From assembly GCA_018053185.1 (NCBI GenBank), contig JAGPLX010000013.1:1-53993 (forward strand): 53,993 nucleotides of DNA, written 5' to 3'. The stretch is from Syntrophobacteraceae bacterium (GTDB lineage: Bacteria > Desulfobacterota > Syntrophobacteria > Syntrophobacterales > Syntrophobacteraceae). Made by a program: the position numbers and the translations under genes. Shown in pieces: positions 16,828-23,476 of the stretch. A model generated the notes under the pieces. That model had not been told where the DNA came from. It worked only from the letters and a program-made list of their open reading frames with translations, and searched no databases. Positions within the stretch are counted from its first letter, which is position 1; every line of letters starts with the position of its first letter.

Positions 16828-16864
16828 GAAGTCTTTGGCAAGAAAAACACCCCGGCAGGTCAGC
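16811..16864 (-). promoter_or_regulatory. Predicted antiterminator pairing of the pheA attenuator
   Basis: GCUGACCUGC (16864-16855) spans the stop codon of the leader peptide. It can pair with GCGGGUUCAGC (16821-16811) in 10 base pairs with a single bulged U. The second strand is the top of the terminator's 5' arm plus its loop, so the two hairpins exclude each other. A ribosome that reaches the stop codon would cover the first strand and let the terminator form; one stalled on the Phe/Tyr codons ~25-40 nt upstream would leave it free. This is the logic of E. coli pheA, with the order seen directly in the sequence. Confidence 0.7.
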
Positions 16865-16922
16865 GCTGCTTCGCACCCCTTGTGCAATAAAAGTAAAAGA
16901 AAAAACGGGTTGTGCACACCAT
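16860..16922 (-). CDS. pheL: Phe/Tyr-rich leader peptide of the pheA operon
   Basis: A 20-codon ORF, ATG 16922-16920 to TGA 16862-16860, with six consecutive aromatic codons at 16904-16887 (Phe-Phe-Phe-Tyr-Phe-Tyr, context TTR-FFFYFY-CTR). AAGGAG lies 14 nt upstream, a rather long spacing. The position between a strong promoter and a terminator hairpin directly ahead of pheA, plus the codon run, mark it as an attenuator leader comparable with E. coli PheL (which has seven Phe). Inclusion of two Tyr codons suggests sensing of both aromatic tRNAs. It overlaps no other gene; it is too short for usual gene finders. Confidence 0.85.
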   Translation of the reverse strand: MVCTTRFFFYFYCTRGAKQR

Positions 16923-16958
16923 AAACCGAACCGAGGCTCCTTCTTTTATTAAGAACCC

Positions 16959-16988
16959 ACCATAGAAGGACAATCGGGAGACTGTCAA
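16959..16988 (-). promoter_or_regulatory. Promoter of the pheA-aroD-aroE-aroA operon
   Basis: Minus strand: TTGACA (16988-16983, perfect -35), an 18-bp spacer and TATGGT (16964-16959). The start point would fall near 16950, about 30 nt before the leader-peptide ATG. It lies in the divergent pheA/rtcB gap; I see no convincing rtcB promoter or sigma-54 site in the rest of the gap. Confidence 0.7.
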
Positions 16989-17175
16989 GAAAAATATCGA
17001 GCTGAAATTCCAGGCAGGATTTTCGATACCATAAAATGCAACAAAAAGGCGTAGAACTCGATGAACCGAAATGGTTACAATTTAAACCGAAGGGTTAAAG
17101 GACAATAAGCCGAGAAAGCCGAGAGGCCTGAACGGGTCCGGATCGGTAGCTGCCGGGGAGAAAGGGGAAAGAGCC

Positions 17176-18633
17176 ATGGTGTCTATCAAGGATATTCGCA
17201 GGGTCTCGGAAGCGGTGTGGGAGATCCCCCCATCTTTCAAGGAAGGGATGCGAGTTCCGGCCAGGATCTACGCCACGGAAAATCTCCTCAGACAAATGGA
17301 GGAGGGGGTTGTGGACCAGGTGACGAATGTGGCGACCCTGCCGGGAATCGTCGGCTATGCTTACTGCATGCCCGACGGACACTGGGGCTATGGTTTTCCC
17401 ATTGGAGGCGTTGCCGCCATGGATCCCCGGGAAGGAGTCATCTCCCCGGGGGGAATCGGCTTTGATGTGAATTGCGGCATGCGCCTGGTACTGACCAACC
17501 TCTCCTTCGAAGAGGTGAAACCTCGCCTGAGGGAGCTGGTGGATCGCCTGTTCGCCCGAGTCCCCGCCGGGGTGGGCAGCACGGGTTTCGTGAAGCTCAA
17601 ACAGGACGAATTTCGTACTGTGGTGGAGCAGGGGGCTCCCTGGTGTGTCGAGCACGGGTACGGCTGGAGGGAAGATCTGGAAAGGACGGAGGAAAACGGC
17701 TGCATCGCGGGTGCCGATGCCGGCAAGATTAGCGACAAGGCGGTGGAGCGAGGTTACAAACAGATCGGTACCCTCGGATCGGGAAACCATTACCTGGAGA
17801 TTCAAGTGGCACGGCCCGAGAACATCGTGGATGCGGAGCTGGCCAAGGCCCTGGGGATCACTATTCCCAACCAGGTGGTCGTGATGTTTCATTGTGGTAG
17901 CCGGGGATTTGGGCACCAGGTGGCCACGGATTACCTGCAGCTTTTCCTCAAGGTGACAGAGAAAAAATACGGAATCCGCATCCCGGATCGTGAACTGGCG
18001 TGCGCTCCCTTTCACTCCGAAGAAGGCCGGAACTACTTTGCGGCCATGAAGTGTGCCATCAACATGTCCTTTGCCAACCGACAGGTGATTCTCCATCGGG
18101 TTCGGGAGGTTTTTTCGGAAATGTTTCACAAAGATCCAGCCCAGCTGGGGCTTCACCAAGTCTACGACATAGCCCACAACACGGCGAAAATCGAGAAACA
18201 CCTTGTTGATGGCCGGTGGAGGGAACTCCTGGTGCATCGAAAAGGGGCGACTCGAGCTTTCGGGCCCGGCATGGAAGAATTGCCTCCCCTGTATCGGAAG
18301 ACGGGCCAGCCCGTCATTCTGGGTGGCAGCATGGAGACCGGGTCTTATTTGCTCGTCGGCGTTGAGACCGGAGATCAGACCTTCTTCAGTACGGCTCATG
18401 GGAGCGGTCGTACCATGAGCCGTCGGCAGGCCAAGAAGCAGTTCCACGGCAAGAATCTCCTGCAGGATATGGAACAGCGCGGCATCTATGTGCGCACCGC
18501 CTCCTACGCCGGCCTGGCTGAAGAAGCCGGGCCCGCCTATAAAAACATCGATGACGTGGTGATCGCCACTGAACTGGCCGGAATCAGCAAACGAGTCGCC
18601 CGGTTTATTCCCATCGGCAATGTCAAGGGATAG
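17176..18633 (+). CDS. rtcB: RNA-splicing ligase RtcB (3'-phosphate/5'-OH RNA ligase)
   Basis: 485 residues, the standard RtcB length. It joins RNA 2',3'-cyclic phosphate or 3'-phosphate ends to 5'-OH ends using GTP and Mn2+. Metal ligands are in place: Cys100 (GIGFDVNCGMRL), His205 (GSGNHYLEIQ), His239 (VMFHCGSRGFGHQ) and His334 (VYDIAHNTAKIE). The guanylylated His408 lies in TAHGSGRTMSRRQAKK. The start ATG follows AAAGGGGAAAG. Archease, its activator, is immediately downstream, so the pair is a tRNA-repair or RNA-healing operon. No RtcA or RtcR is present. Confidence 0.96.
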   Translation: MVSIKDIRRVSEAVWEIPPSFKEGMRVPARIYATENLLRQMEEGVVDQVTNVATLPGIVGYAYCMPDGHWGYGFPIGGVAAMDPREGVISPGGIGFDVNCGMRLVLTNLSFEEVKPRLRELVDRLFARVPAGVGSTGFVKLKQDEFRTVVEQGAPWCVEHGYGWREDLERTEENGCIAGADAGKISDKAVERGYKQIGTLGSGNHYLEIQVARPENIVDAELAKALGITIPNQVVVMFHCGSRGFGHQVATDYLQLFLKVTEKKYGIRIPDRELACAPFHSEEGRNYFAAMKCAINMSFANRQVILHRVREVFSEMFHKDPAQLGLHQVYDIAHNTAKIEKHLVDGRWRELLVHRKGATRAFGPGMEELPPLYRKTGQPVILGGSMETGSYLLVGVETGDQTFFSTAHGSGRTMSRRQAKKQFHGKNLLQDMEQRGIYVRTASYAGLAEEAGPAYKNIDDVVIATELAGISKRVARFIPIGNVKG

Positions 18634-18771
18634 GGCGAGATCATCCCTTTCCCTGCTCATGAGGTGTCCCTGGAAAGCGTCAACACCACGCTCGTTCCAA
18701 GGATGATCCAAAAGGGAATGGACGCAGAGGTTGAGTCCCTGTCCGGTGTCTTGGAGAGTGCAGGACTAAGG

Positions 18772-19209
18772 ATGTCCTACAGCTATAGATATTTGGATGA
18801 TATCGCCACGGCCGATGTGGCTTTCGTAGCCTGGGGGGAGTCCCTCGAAGACCTTTGCAAGGCGGTAGCGGATGCGACCATAAACGTGATGGTGAACGAT
18901 CTGAACACCATCGAACCCAGGGAAAAGAGGGAAATCCGACTCGATGCCGATGCAGCCGATATGCTTCTCTTCGAGCTCATGCAGGAACTCATCTTTTACA
19001 AGGATGCGGAACAGCTGCTCCTGCGGTTGTTGGACGTGCGAATTGAGGAGAGGGACGGCCATCTCCATCTTGTTGCCCAGGCGGCAGGAGAGCGACTGGA
19101 TCCGGGCAAACATGACCTGGTGGTGGATGTAAAAGCGGTGACTTTGCATCGCTACCGCGTGGAGCCCTCCTCTCGAGGCTGGGAAGCCACGGTCATCCTG
19201 GACGTCTAA
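18772..19209 (+). CDS. Archease (RtcB cofactor)
   Basis: 145 residues if translation starts at ATG 18772, which begins the conserved archease N-terminus (YRYLDDIATADVAFVAWGESLEDLCKAVADATINVMV). The frame is open back to a GTG at 18664 (181 residues), 30 bp after rtcB, and an ATG at 18718 is also possible. Family features: the Asp in the 'D(H)xADV' block, DLNTIEPREKREIRL, and the C-terminal DVKAVTLHRYRVE with WEATVILDV. Archease speeds RtcB guanylylation and turnover by acting at its metal site. The usual 'LDHTAD' is here LDDIATAD, a two-residue longer version. Confidence 0.88.
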   Translation: MSYSYRYLDDIATADVAFVAWGESLEDLCKAVADATINVMVNDLNTIEPREKREIRLDADAADMLLFELMQELIFYKDAEQLLLRLLDVRIEERDGHLHLVAQAAGERLDPGKHDLVVDVKAVTLHRYRVEPSSRGWEATVILDV

Positions 19210-19448
19210 GACCCATCGATCCGCATTTCAAAAGCATGAACAATGCCGCAAGGAAGGCCCTCCGGGCAAAATGGCCAAGGGAAGGTAATAACCTTTCCAG
19301 CCGGGAAGGCGGAGAGGACAGGAAGGTCGTCTTCGCTGGGATTCTTCAGGAAAAGAGTGGATTCCTCCAAGGGAGGGGCGGGGTTTTTCTCTTCGCGTTC
19401 CGTGTGGAGGCGTTCAGGGTAATCATGTGAGCCGGGGGGGGAAGAGTT

Positions 19449-19766
19449 ATGGAGATGTTTTGGGTGGCTCTGGGGTTTGCGGCCCAAGGCCTTTTTTCGG
19501 CACGGTTCCTGGTCCAGTGGATCGTCAGCGAACGAGCGGGACGAAGTGTGGTGCCCCTGGCCTTTTGGATATTGAGCCTCGTAGGTGGGGCACTCCTCAC
19601 CCTGTACGCCGTTTATCGCAAAGACCCCGTTTTCATTGTGGGCCAAGCAGGTGGATTGGTTGTATATTCCAGAAATTTGTACTTGATCTACCGGGAACGA
19701 TCGCGCCAAGCTCCGGCTCCCACGGAGGGACCTCCTCCCGTCGAGGCTCAAGACCCCTTTCGATAG
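19449..19766 (+). CDS. LAB_N-domain small membrane protein (lipid A biosynthesis N-terminal domain)
   Basis: 105 residues with three hydrophobic helices. FWVALGFAAQGLFSARFLVQWIVSE, then VPLAFWILSLVGGALLTLYAVYRKDPVFIVGQAGGLVVYSRNLYLIY, is the LAB_N fold found alone or at the N-terminus of some LpxB proteins. In many Gram-negatives it sits beside polyprenyl-phosphate glycosyltransferases and ArnT-like enzymes, consistent with the convergent GT2 gene whose 3' end overlaps it by 19 bp. Biochemical role unknown. The 239-bp gap after archease holds no gene I can support. Confidence 0.85.
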   Translation: MEMFWVALGFAAQGLFSARFLVQWIVSERAGRSVVPLAFWILSLVGGALLTLYAVYRKDPVFIVGQAGGLVVYSRNLYLIYRERSRQAPAPTEGPPPVEAQDPFR

Positions 19767-20767
19767 AGTTTCCGCACGGCATAAATCCTCTTGTTCTGGG
19801 ATTCGAAATAGATCCGGACTAGGATTTCTCCCATGAGCCCGATGGCCAGAAACTGGAAGCCGGCCAGCATGAGTGCCGCTGCCAGAAGGCTCAGCGGTCC
19901 GTGTTCCTGGAACAGGTGAACCCCCGCAAAAAGCTTCCGGTAGGTGAGAAAGATCCCGATAATGGCTGACAGGGAGAAGCAGGCGAGGAAGATCTTGCCG
20001 AAAAAGTGGAGAGGCCGGGTCAGGTAGCGCAAGAGGAAGCCTACCGTCACCAGGTCGAACATGACCCGGAAGGTTCGAGAAATTCCGTAGTGGGAGGATC
20101 CCTGGTTTCTTCCCATGTCCCGAATGGGAATCTCCACGATTTTGGCCCCGTGCCAGGCGGAAAGAGCCGGGACAAAACGGTGCAGTTCTCCGTACAGGTG
20201 CAAGTCCTTGAGGATCTCCCGGCGATAGGCCTTGAAAGTTGTTCCAAAGTCGTGGAGTTCGATGCCCGAGATGCGGGCCATAAGCCAATTAGCGATACGG
20301 GACGGCACCTTGCGGGTGAGCAACGCGTCCGAGCGCGATGTCCTCCAACCGGATACCAGGTCGTAGCCTTCCTCGATTTTGGCTAGAAACTTGGGAATTT
20401 CTCGGGGATCATGCTGAAGGTCCCCGTCCAGGGACACGATGATTTCTCCCCGGGCATGGTCGAAACCGGCCATCAATGCGGGAGTCTGGCCATAGTTTCG
20501 TCTCAGTTGAACCACCACCACCCGAGGGTCTTCTTCGTGGAGAATCTTGAGAATGTCGAGGGTTTCGTCCGTGCTGCCGTCGTCGACCAAGACCATCTCC
20601 CAGGGGTCCTCCTGAGCCTCCATGGTATCTTTAATCAGAGTATACAGTTCCGGCAGGGTCGCCGCTTCATTGTGGAGGGGCACCACCACGGAGATCCTGG
20701 GCTGCTCCGATCGGGCCATGCCGGTGAGTTTCTGGGATAAGGTCTCGAGGATGTCCTTCACGCTCAA
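19748..20767 (-). CDS. Family 2 glycosyltransferase, DPM1/ArnC/GtrB-like
   Basis: 339 residues. GT-A catalytic domain first: ISVVVPLHNEAATLPELY, VLVDDGSTDETLDIL, YGQTPALMAGFDHARGEIIVSLDGDLQHDP (metal-binding DxD) and FGTTFKAYRREIL. Two C-terminal TM helices follow (FFGKIFLACFSLSAIIGIFLTYR; LLAAALMLAGFQFLAIGLMGEI). This is the undecaprenyl-phosphate sugar transferase type (ArnC, GtrB), which loads a sugar onto the carrier lipid on the cytoplasmic face. The start is a TTG overlapping the hpnK-like stop, 7 nt after GAGG; a GTG two codons later is an alternative. Coupled to the upstream deacetylase gene, so the transferred sugar may be an N-acyl sugar that is then deacetylated. Confidence 0.88.
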   Translation of the reverse strand: MSVKDILETLSQKLTGMARSEQPRISVVVPLHNEAATLPELYTLIKDTMEAQEDPWEMVLVDDGSTDETLDILKILHEEDPRVVVVQLRRNYGQTPALMAGFDHARGEIIVSLDGDLQHDPREIPKFLAKIEEGYDLVSGWRTSRSDALLTRKVPSRIANWLMARISGIELHDFGTTFKAYRREILKDLHLYGELHRFVPALSAWHGAKIVEIPIRDMGRNQGSSHYGISRTFRVMFDLVTVGFLLRYLTRPLHFFGKIFLACFSLSAIIGIFLTYRKLFAGVHLFQEHGPLSLLAAALMLAGFQFLAIGLMGEILVRIYFESQNKRIYAVRKLYRKGS

Positions 20768-21690
20768 TCCATAACCTCGCCAAAAGATGTCAGTTCGATA
20801 TTGCCTTGTTCGAGGGCTTCCCGCAAGCGGGAGGAACAGAGGAGGTTCATCTCGACTTCTCGTTGCCGGACCAGGCGAGTTCCCATGCGCTGGAGCTCCT
20901 CATCCGCTTCCCCAGGATGGAACATCCATTCATTCAGGCCCGGGGCCAACCGTTGGACGTTCTCGATGGCGGTGTTTTCATTCCACAGGCCGGTCAGAGA
21001 GACGCCGTGGAAATGGTCGGGGAAGCGAAGGCCCGTGGTTCGGAGATATCGGAAGAACCATGGACGAAAAACCACTGCCGCCCTGCTCCTGAGATGTTGT
21101 TTCCAAAAAACTCCCTTCCGGGAGAGAGCCACCCCCCGGCCCATGACCCATCCGTTCCCGACTTCGAAGGGCTTGCGAATCCATTGCACCGAGTACCTTC
21201 GAGCAAGCTCCATGACCGCATGGAGAACGGGGGGGAGGAGATGTACGTGTTTGTGGCTGTCCACATGAGTGATCCGGATGCCGGAATCCGCGATCCTGGA
21301 CATCTGCGCGTCCAGCTCCCTTCGAACAGAGCTACAGGCATCCCGGTCGAGGAGAAGTCGTCGGAACAATGCCTCCGGATTGGGTGGCAAGAACCCCTGG
21401 GAATCGACCAGCCCTGGAAGCCTCTCGGGTTCCGAAACGGGCCTGAGCTTCGTCAAAACGAGATGCGCTCCCACACTCAACCGCGGATGCCTTCGGGACA
21501 AAGCGGCGGCGTGTTCGAAAGCCGACCCGCCGGCCATAATCGAGGTGCTGCGAACGATGCCCTCGGTGAAGCAGCGTTCTACGGCTCGGTTCACTCCATG
21601 CGCATAGCCGAAGTCATCGGCATTGACGATCAAGCGGCGTTTCCTGGTATTGGGAAAAGACCCAGGTGGGTGCTTCAATACAGGCCTCAC
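20764..21690 (-). CDS. hpnK: ChbG/HpnK (YdjC) family polysaccharide/lipid-sugar deacetylase, copy 1
   Basis: About 308 residues from GTG 21690, chosen for GAAGGGA 9 nt upstream; the frame is open to a GTG at 21765 without a good ribosome site. The family signature is clear: RRLIVNADDFGYAHGVNRAV (metal-binding Asp-Asp), SIMAGGSAFEHAAAL, VGAHLVLTKLRPV and THVDSHKHVHLLPPVL (two metal-binding His). In hopanoid pathways HpnK removes the acetyl group from N-acetylglucosaminyl-bacteriohopanetetrol made by HpnI; other YdjC proteins act on chito-oligosaccharides. Coupled with a carrier-lipid GT2, so either a hopanoid or an undecaprenyl-linked sugar may be the substrate. Confidence 0.83.
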   Translation of the reverse strand: MRPVLKHPPGSFPNTRKRRLIVNADDFGYAHGVNRAVERCFTEGIVRSTSIMAGGSAFEHAAALSRRHPRLSVGAHLVLTKLRPVSEPERLPGLVDSQGFLPPNPEALFRRLLLDRDACSSVRRELDAQMSRIADSGIRITHVDSHKHVHLLPPVLHAVMELARRYSVQWIRKPFEVGNGWVMGRGVALSRKGVFWKQHLRSRAAVVFRPWFFRYLRTTGLRFPDHFHGVSLTGLWNENTAIENVQRLAPGLNEWMFHPGEADEELQRMGTRLVRQREVEMNLLCSSRLREALEQGNIELTSFGEVMD

Positions 21691-21801
21691 CGATGTACTT
21701 CCCTTCGTCGTGTCGGTCGGAAAGCCTCGACGCGGATGGAAGGCGTTCTTGGGACGGGCAACCACGGGTGCCGACTTGGAAATTGTGCAGCCGACGGCGC
21801 A

Positions 21802-21830
21802 TTGCTAGCAAAACAACCTTGAGGTGTCAA
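21802..21830 (-). promoter_or_regulatory. Probable promoter of the hpnK-GT2 unit
   Basis: Minus strand: TTGACA (21830-21825, perfect), 17-bp spacer, TAGCAA (21807-21802, weak -10). It lies in the 319-bp gap between this unit and the divergent tolC-like gene. The rest of the gap holds no gene; just before tolC a strong ribosome site (AGGAGGTGA) is seen. Confidence 0.5.
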
Positions 21831-22009
21831 GGGATGGACTGCATCCGAACCAGGTTGGTTCTTCCCGAAATCCGAATCGCTCAGGGGTACGGGGTCCGGT
21901 CGATACCGAGAAAACCACCGAATCAAGGCCGATAAGCCTTTTCAATCCAGTCGAACTCCTGTATTTTGACCCGGCGGTGTGAAGGGAACAATTGCTCAGG
22001 AGGTGACAA

Positions 22010-23422
22010 ATGAGACTGACTCATTACGGTGGCAAGGGTCGCTGGATAGGCCTGTCTCTGTTGTGCATGCTCATGCTTGCGGCCGGGGAACCCCTGGCAT
22101 CCGAGCGTCCGGTGCTGACCCTGGATCAGGTCATTCGCATGGCCCTGGACTACAGCCCGCAAATCCAGGAGGCGGAACAGGATGTGAAGGCGGCCGAGAC
22201 GGATCTGGCGCAAGCCAAAGCGGGACAGTGGGCGCAGATGGATGTCACCGCGTATGGAGGACCCGTGCAGGACGCCGACACACCCCTTGTGGTCGTCTCG
22301 CCCGCCAAGGGGCCCGACGGCTTGCTGAGGGGCGATATCAAGAACCGGGATGAAACCAGCATCGGAATCTTCGGTAGACTCGAGCTCTCCATCGTTCAAC
22401 CACTGTACACTTTCGGCAAGATCTCTCAACGTCAGAAGGCCGCGTCTCATGGATTGGAAGCCCAGAGAGCAGCCAGGGAAAAGAAAAGGGGGGAAGTCAT
22501 CCTGACGGCCAAGGAATATTATTTTGGTTACATTGTGGCCAAGCAGGGGATCGATGCGGCTGACGACGCCGATGCCTTCCTCCAGGATGCTCGCAGACGG
22601 ATCACCCGGTTGCTCGAGGTGAACTCCACTCACGTGGAAGAAAGTGATCTATATAGGCTCGATGCGTTTGAAGCCGAAATCCAGCGATTCAAGATCAAGG
22701 CGGAGACGGGGGCAAAGATGGCGTACCTTGCCCTCAAGAAACACATTGGTTATCCGCCGACCAAGGACTTTCAGTTGGACATGAAGGTGCTTCCCAAGGA
22801 CACGAGAGCCTTAGGCACTCAAGAGGAGTGTGTACAGAAGGCCATGAGCCAGCGGCCGGAATTCGAGCAGATACGCAGGGGAATCGAGGCACGTCAGGCA
22901 TTGGTGGAAGCAGCCAAGGCCGATCTCTATCCTTCCGTGTTCGCCGCTGCCGTCGGCTCTTTTGCCGGGGCCCCGGGACGGGAACGACTCGCCAACTCCT
23001 ACATCGAGGACGACTTCAACCACGCATACATGGGGGCCATCCTGGGAGCCAACTGGCACTTTGATCTGGGAATTGGGCAGGCCCGGGTGCGGAAGGCCAG
23101 GGCGGAACTCCAGAAGATGTTGCATACCAAGGAATATGCCGAGCAAAACATCCCCCTCGAGGTCGCCAAGTACTACCAGGATTCCATCGAGGCCCAGGCT
23201 TCGTTTCAGGCATACGAGAAAGCGGCTGTCGCCTCCCGCAAGTGGGTCGTTTCGGCCTTCTCCAACTTCGACATGGGAGTGGGGCCGGCCAGGGATATCT
23301 TCGATGCCATCGACCGCTACGGCAAGAACCAGGGGGAGTATCTTCTTTCTCTGTATAATTATCACGTCTCCCTGGCCAGACTCAGCTATGCCGTGGGGGA
23401 ATACCGGTCCCAGCAATACTAG
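22010..23422 (+). CDS. tolC: TolC-family outer-membrane efflux protein
   Basis: 470 residues; signal-peptide-like start (WIGLSLLCMLMLAAGEPLASE). It has the two-repeat outer-membrane efflux layout: LTLDQVIRMALDYSPQIQEAEQDVKAAETDLAQAKAG near the N-terminus and a second coiled-coil block near 265-330 (RPEFEQIRRGIEARQALVEAAKADLYPSVFAA). It forms an outer-membrane/periplasmic exit duct as a trimer. AGGAGGTG stands before the ATG. It heads an operon with the HpnN-type RND protein (54 bp gap) and HpnM, so it is likely their export channel. No periplasmic adaptor (HlyD/MFP) gene is present. Confidence 0.88.
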   Translation: MRLTHYGGKGRWIGLSLLCMLMLAAGEPLASERPVLTLDQVIRMALDYSPQIQEAEQDVKAAETDLAQAKAGQWAQMDVTAYGGPVQDADTPLVVVSPAKGPDGLLRGDIKNRDETSIGIFGRLELSIVQPLYTFGKISQRQKAASHGLEAQRAAREKKRGEVILTAKEYYFGYIVAKQGIDAADDADAFLQDARRRITRLLEVNSTHVEESDLYRLDAFEAEIQRFKIKAETGAKMAYLALKKHIGYPPTKDFQLDMKVLPKDTRALGTQEECVQKAMSQRPEFEQIRRGIEARQALVEAAKADLYPSVFAAAVGSFAGAPGRERLANSYIEDDFNHAYMGAILGANWHFDLGIGQARVRKARAELQKMLHTKEYAEQNIPLEVAKYYQDSIEAQASFQAYEKAAVASRKWVVSAFSNFDMGVGPARDIFDAIDRYGKNQGEYLLSLYNYHVSLARLSYAVGEYRSQQY

Positions 23423-23476
23423 CTTCCCCTTTGGAAATCTTGGAAGAAAGGACGAGGACAGGGCAAAAGACTTCTC

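Noticed and set aside
19236-19430. 64-codon ORF after archease
   Set aside because: Has a weak ribosome site and no recognisable domain; the sequence reads like random GC-rich DNA, so I leave the gap empty.
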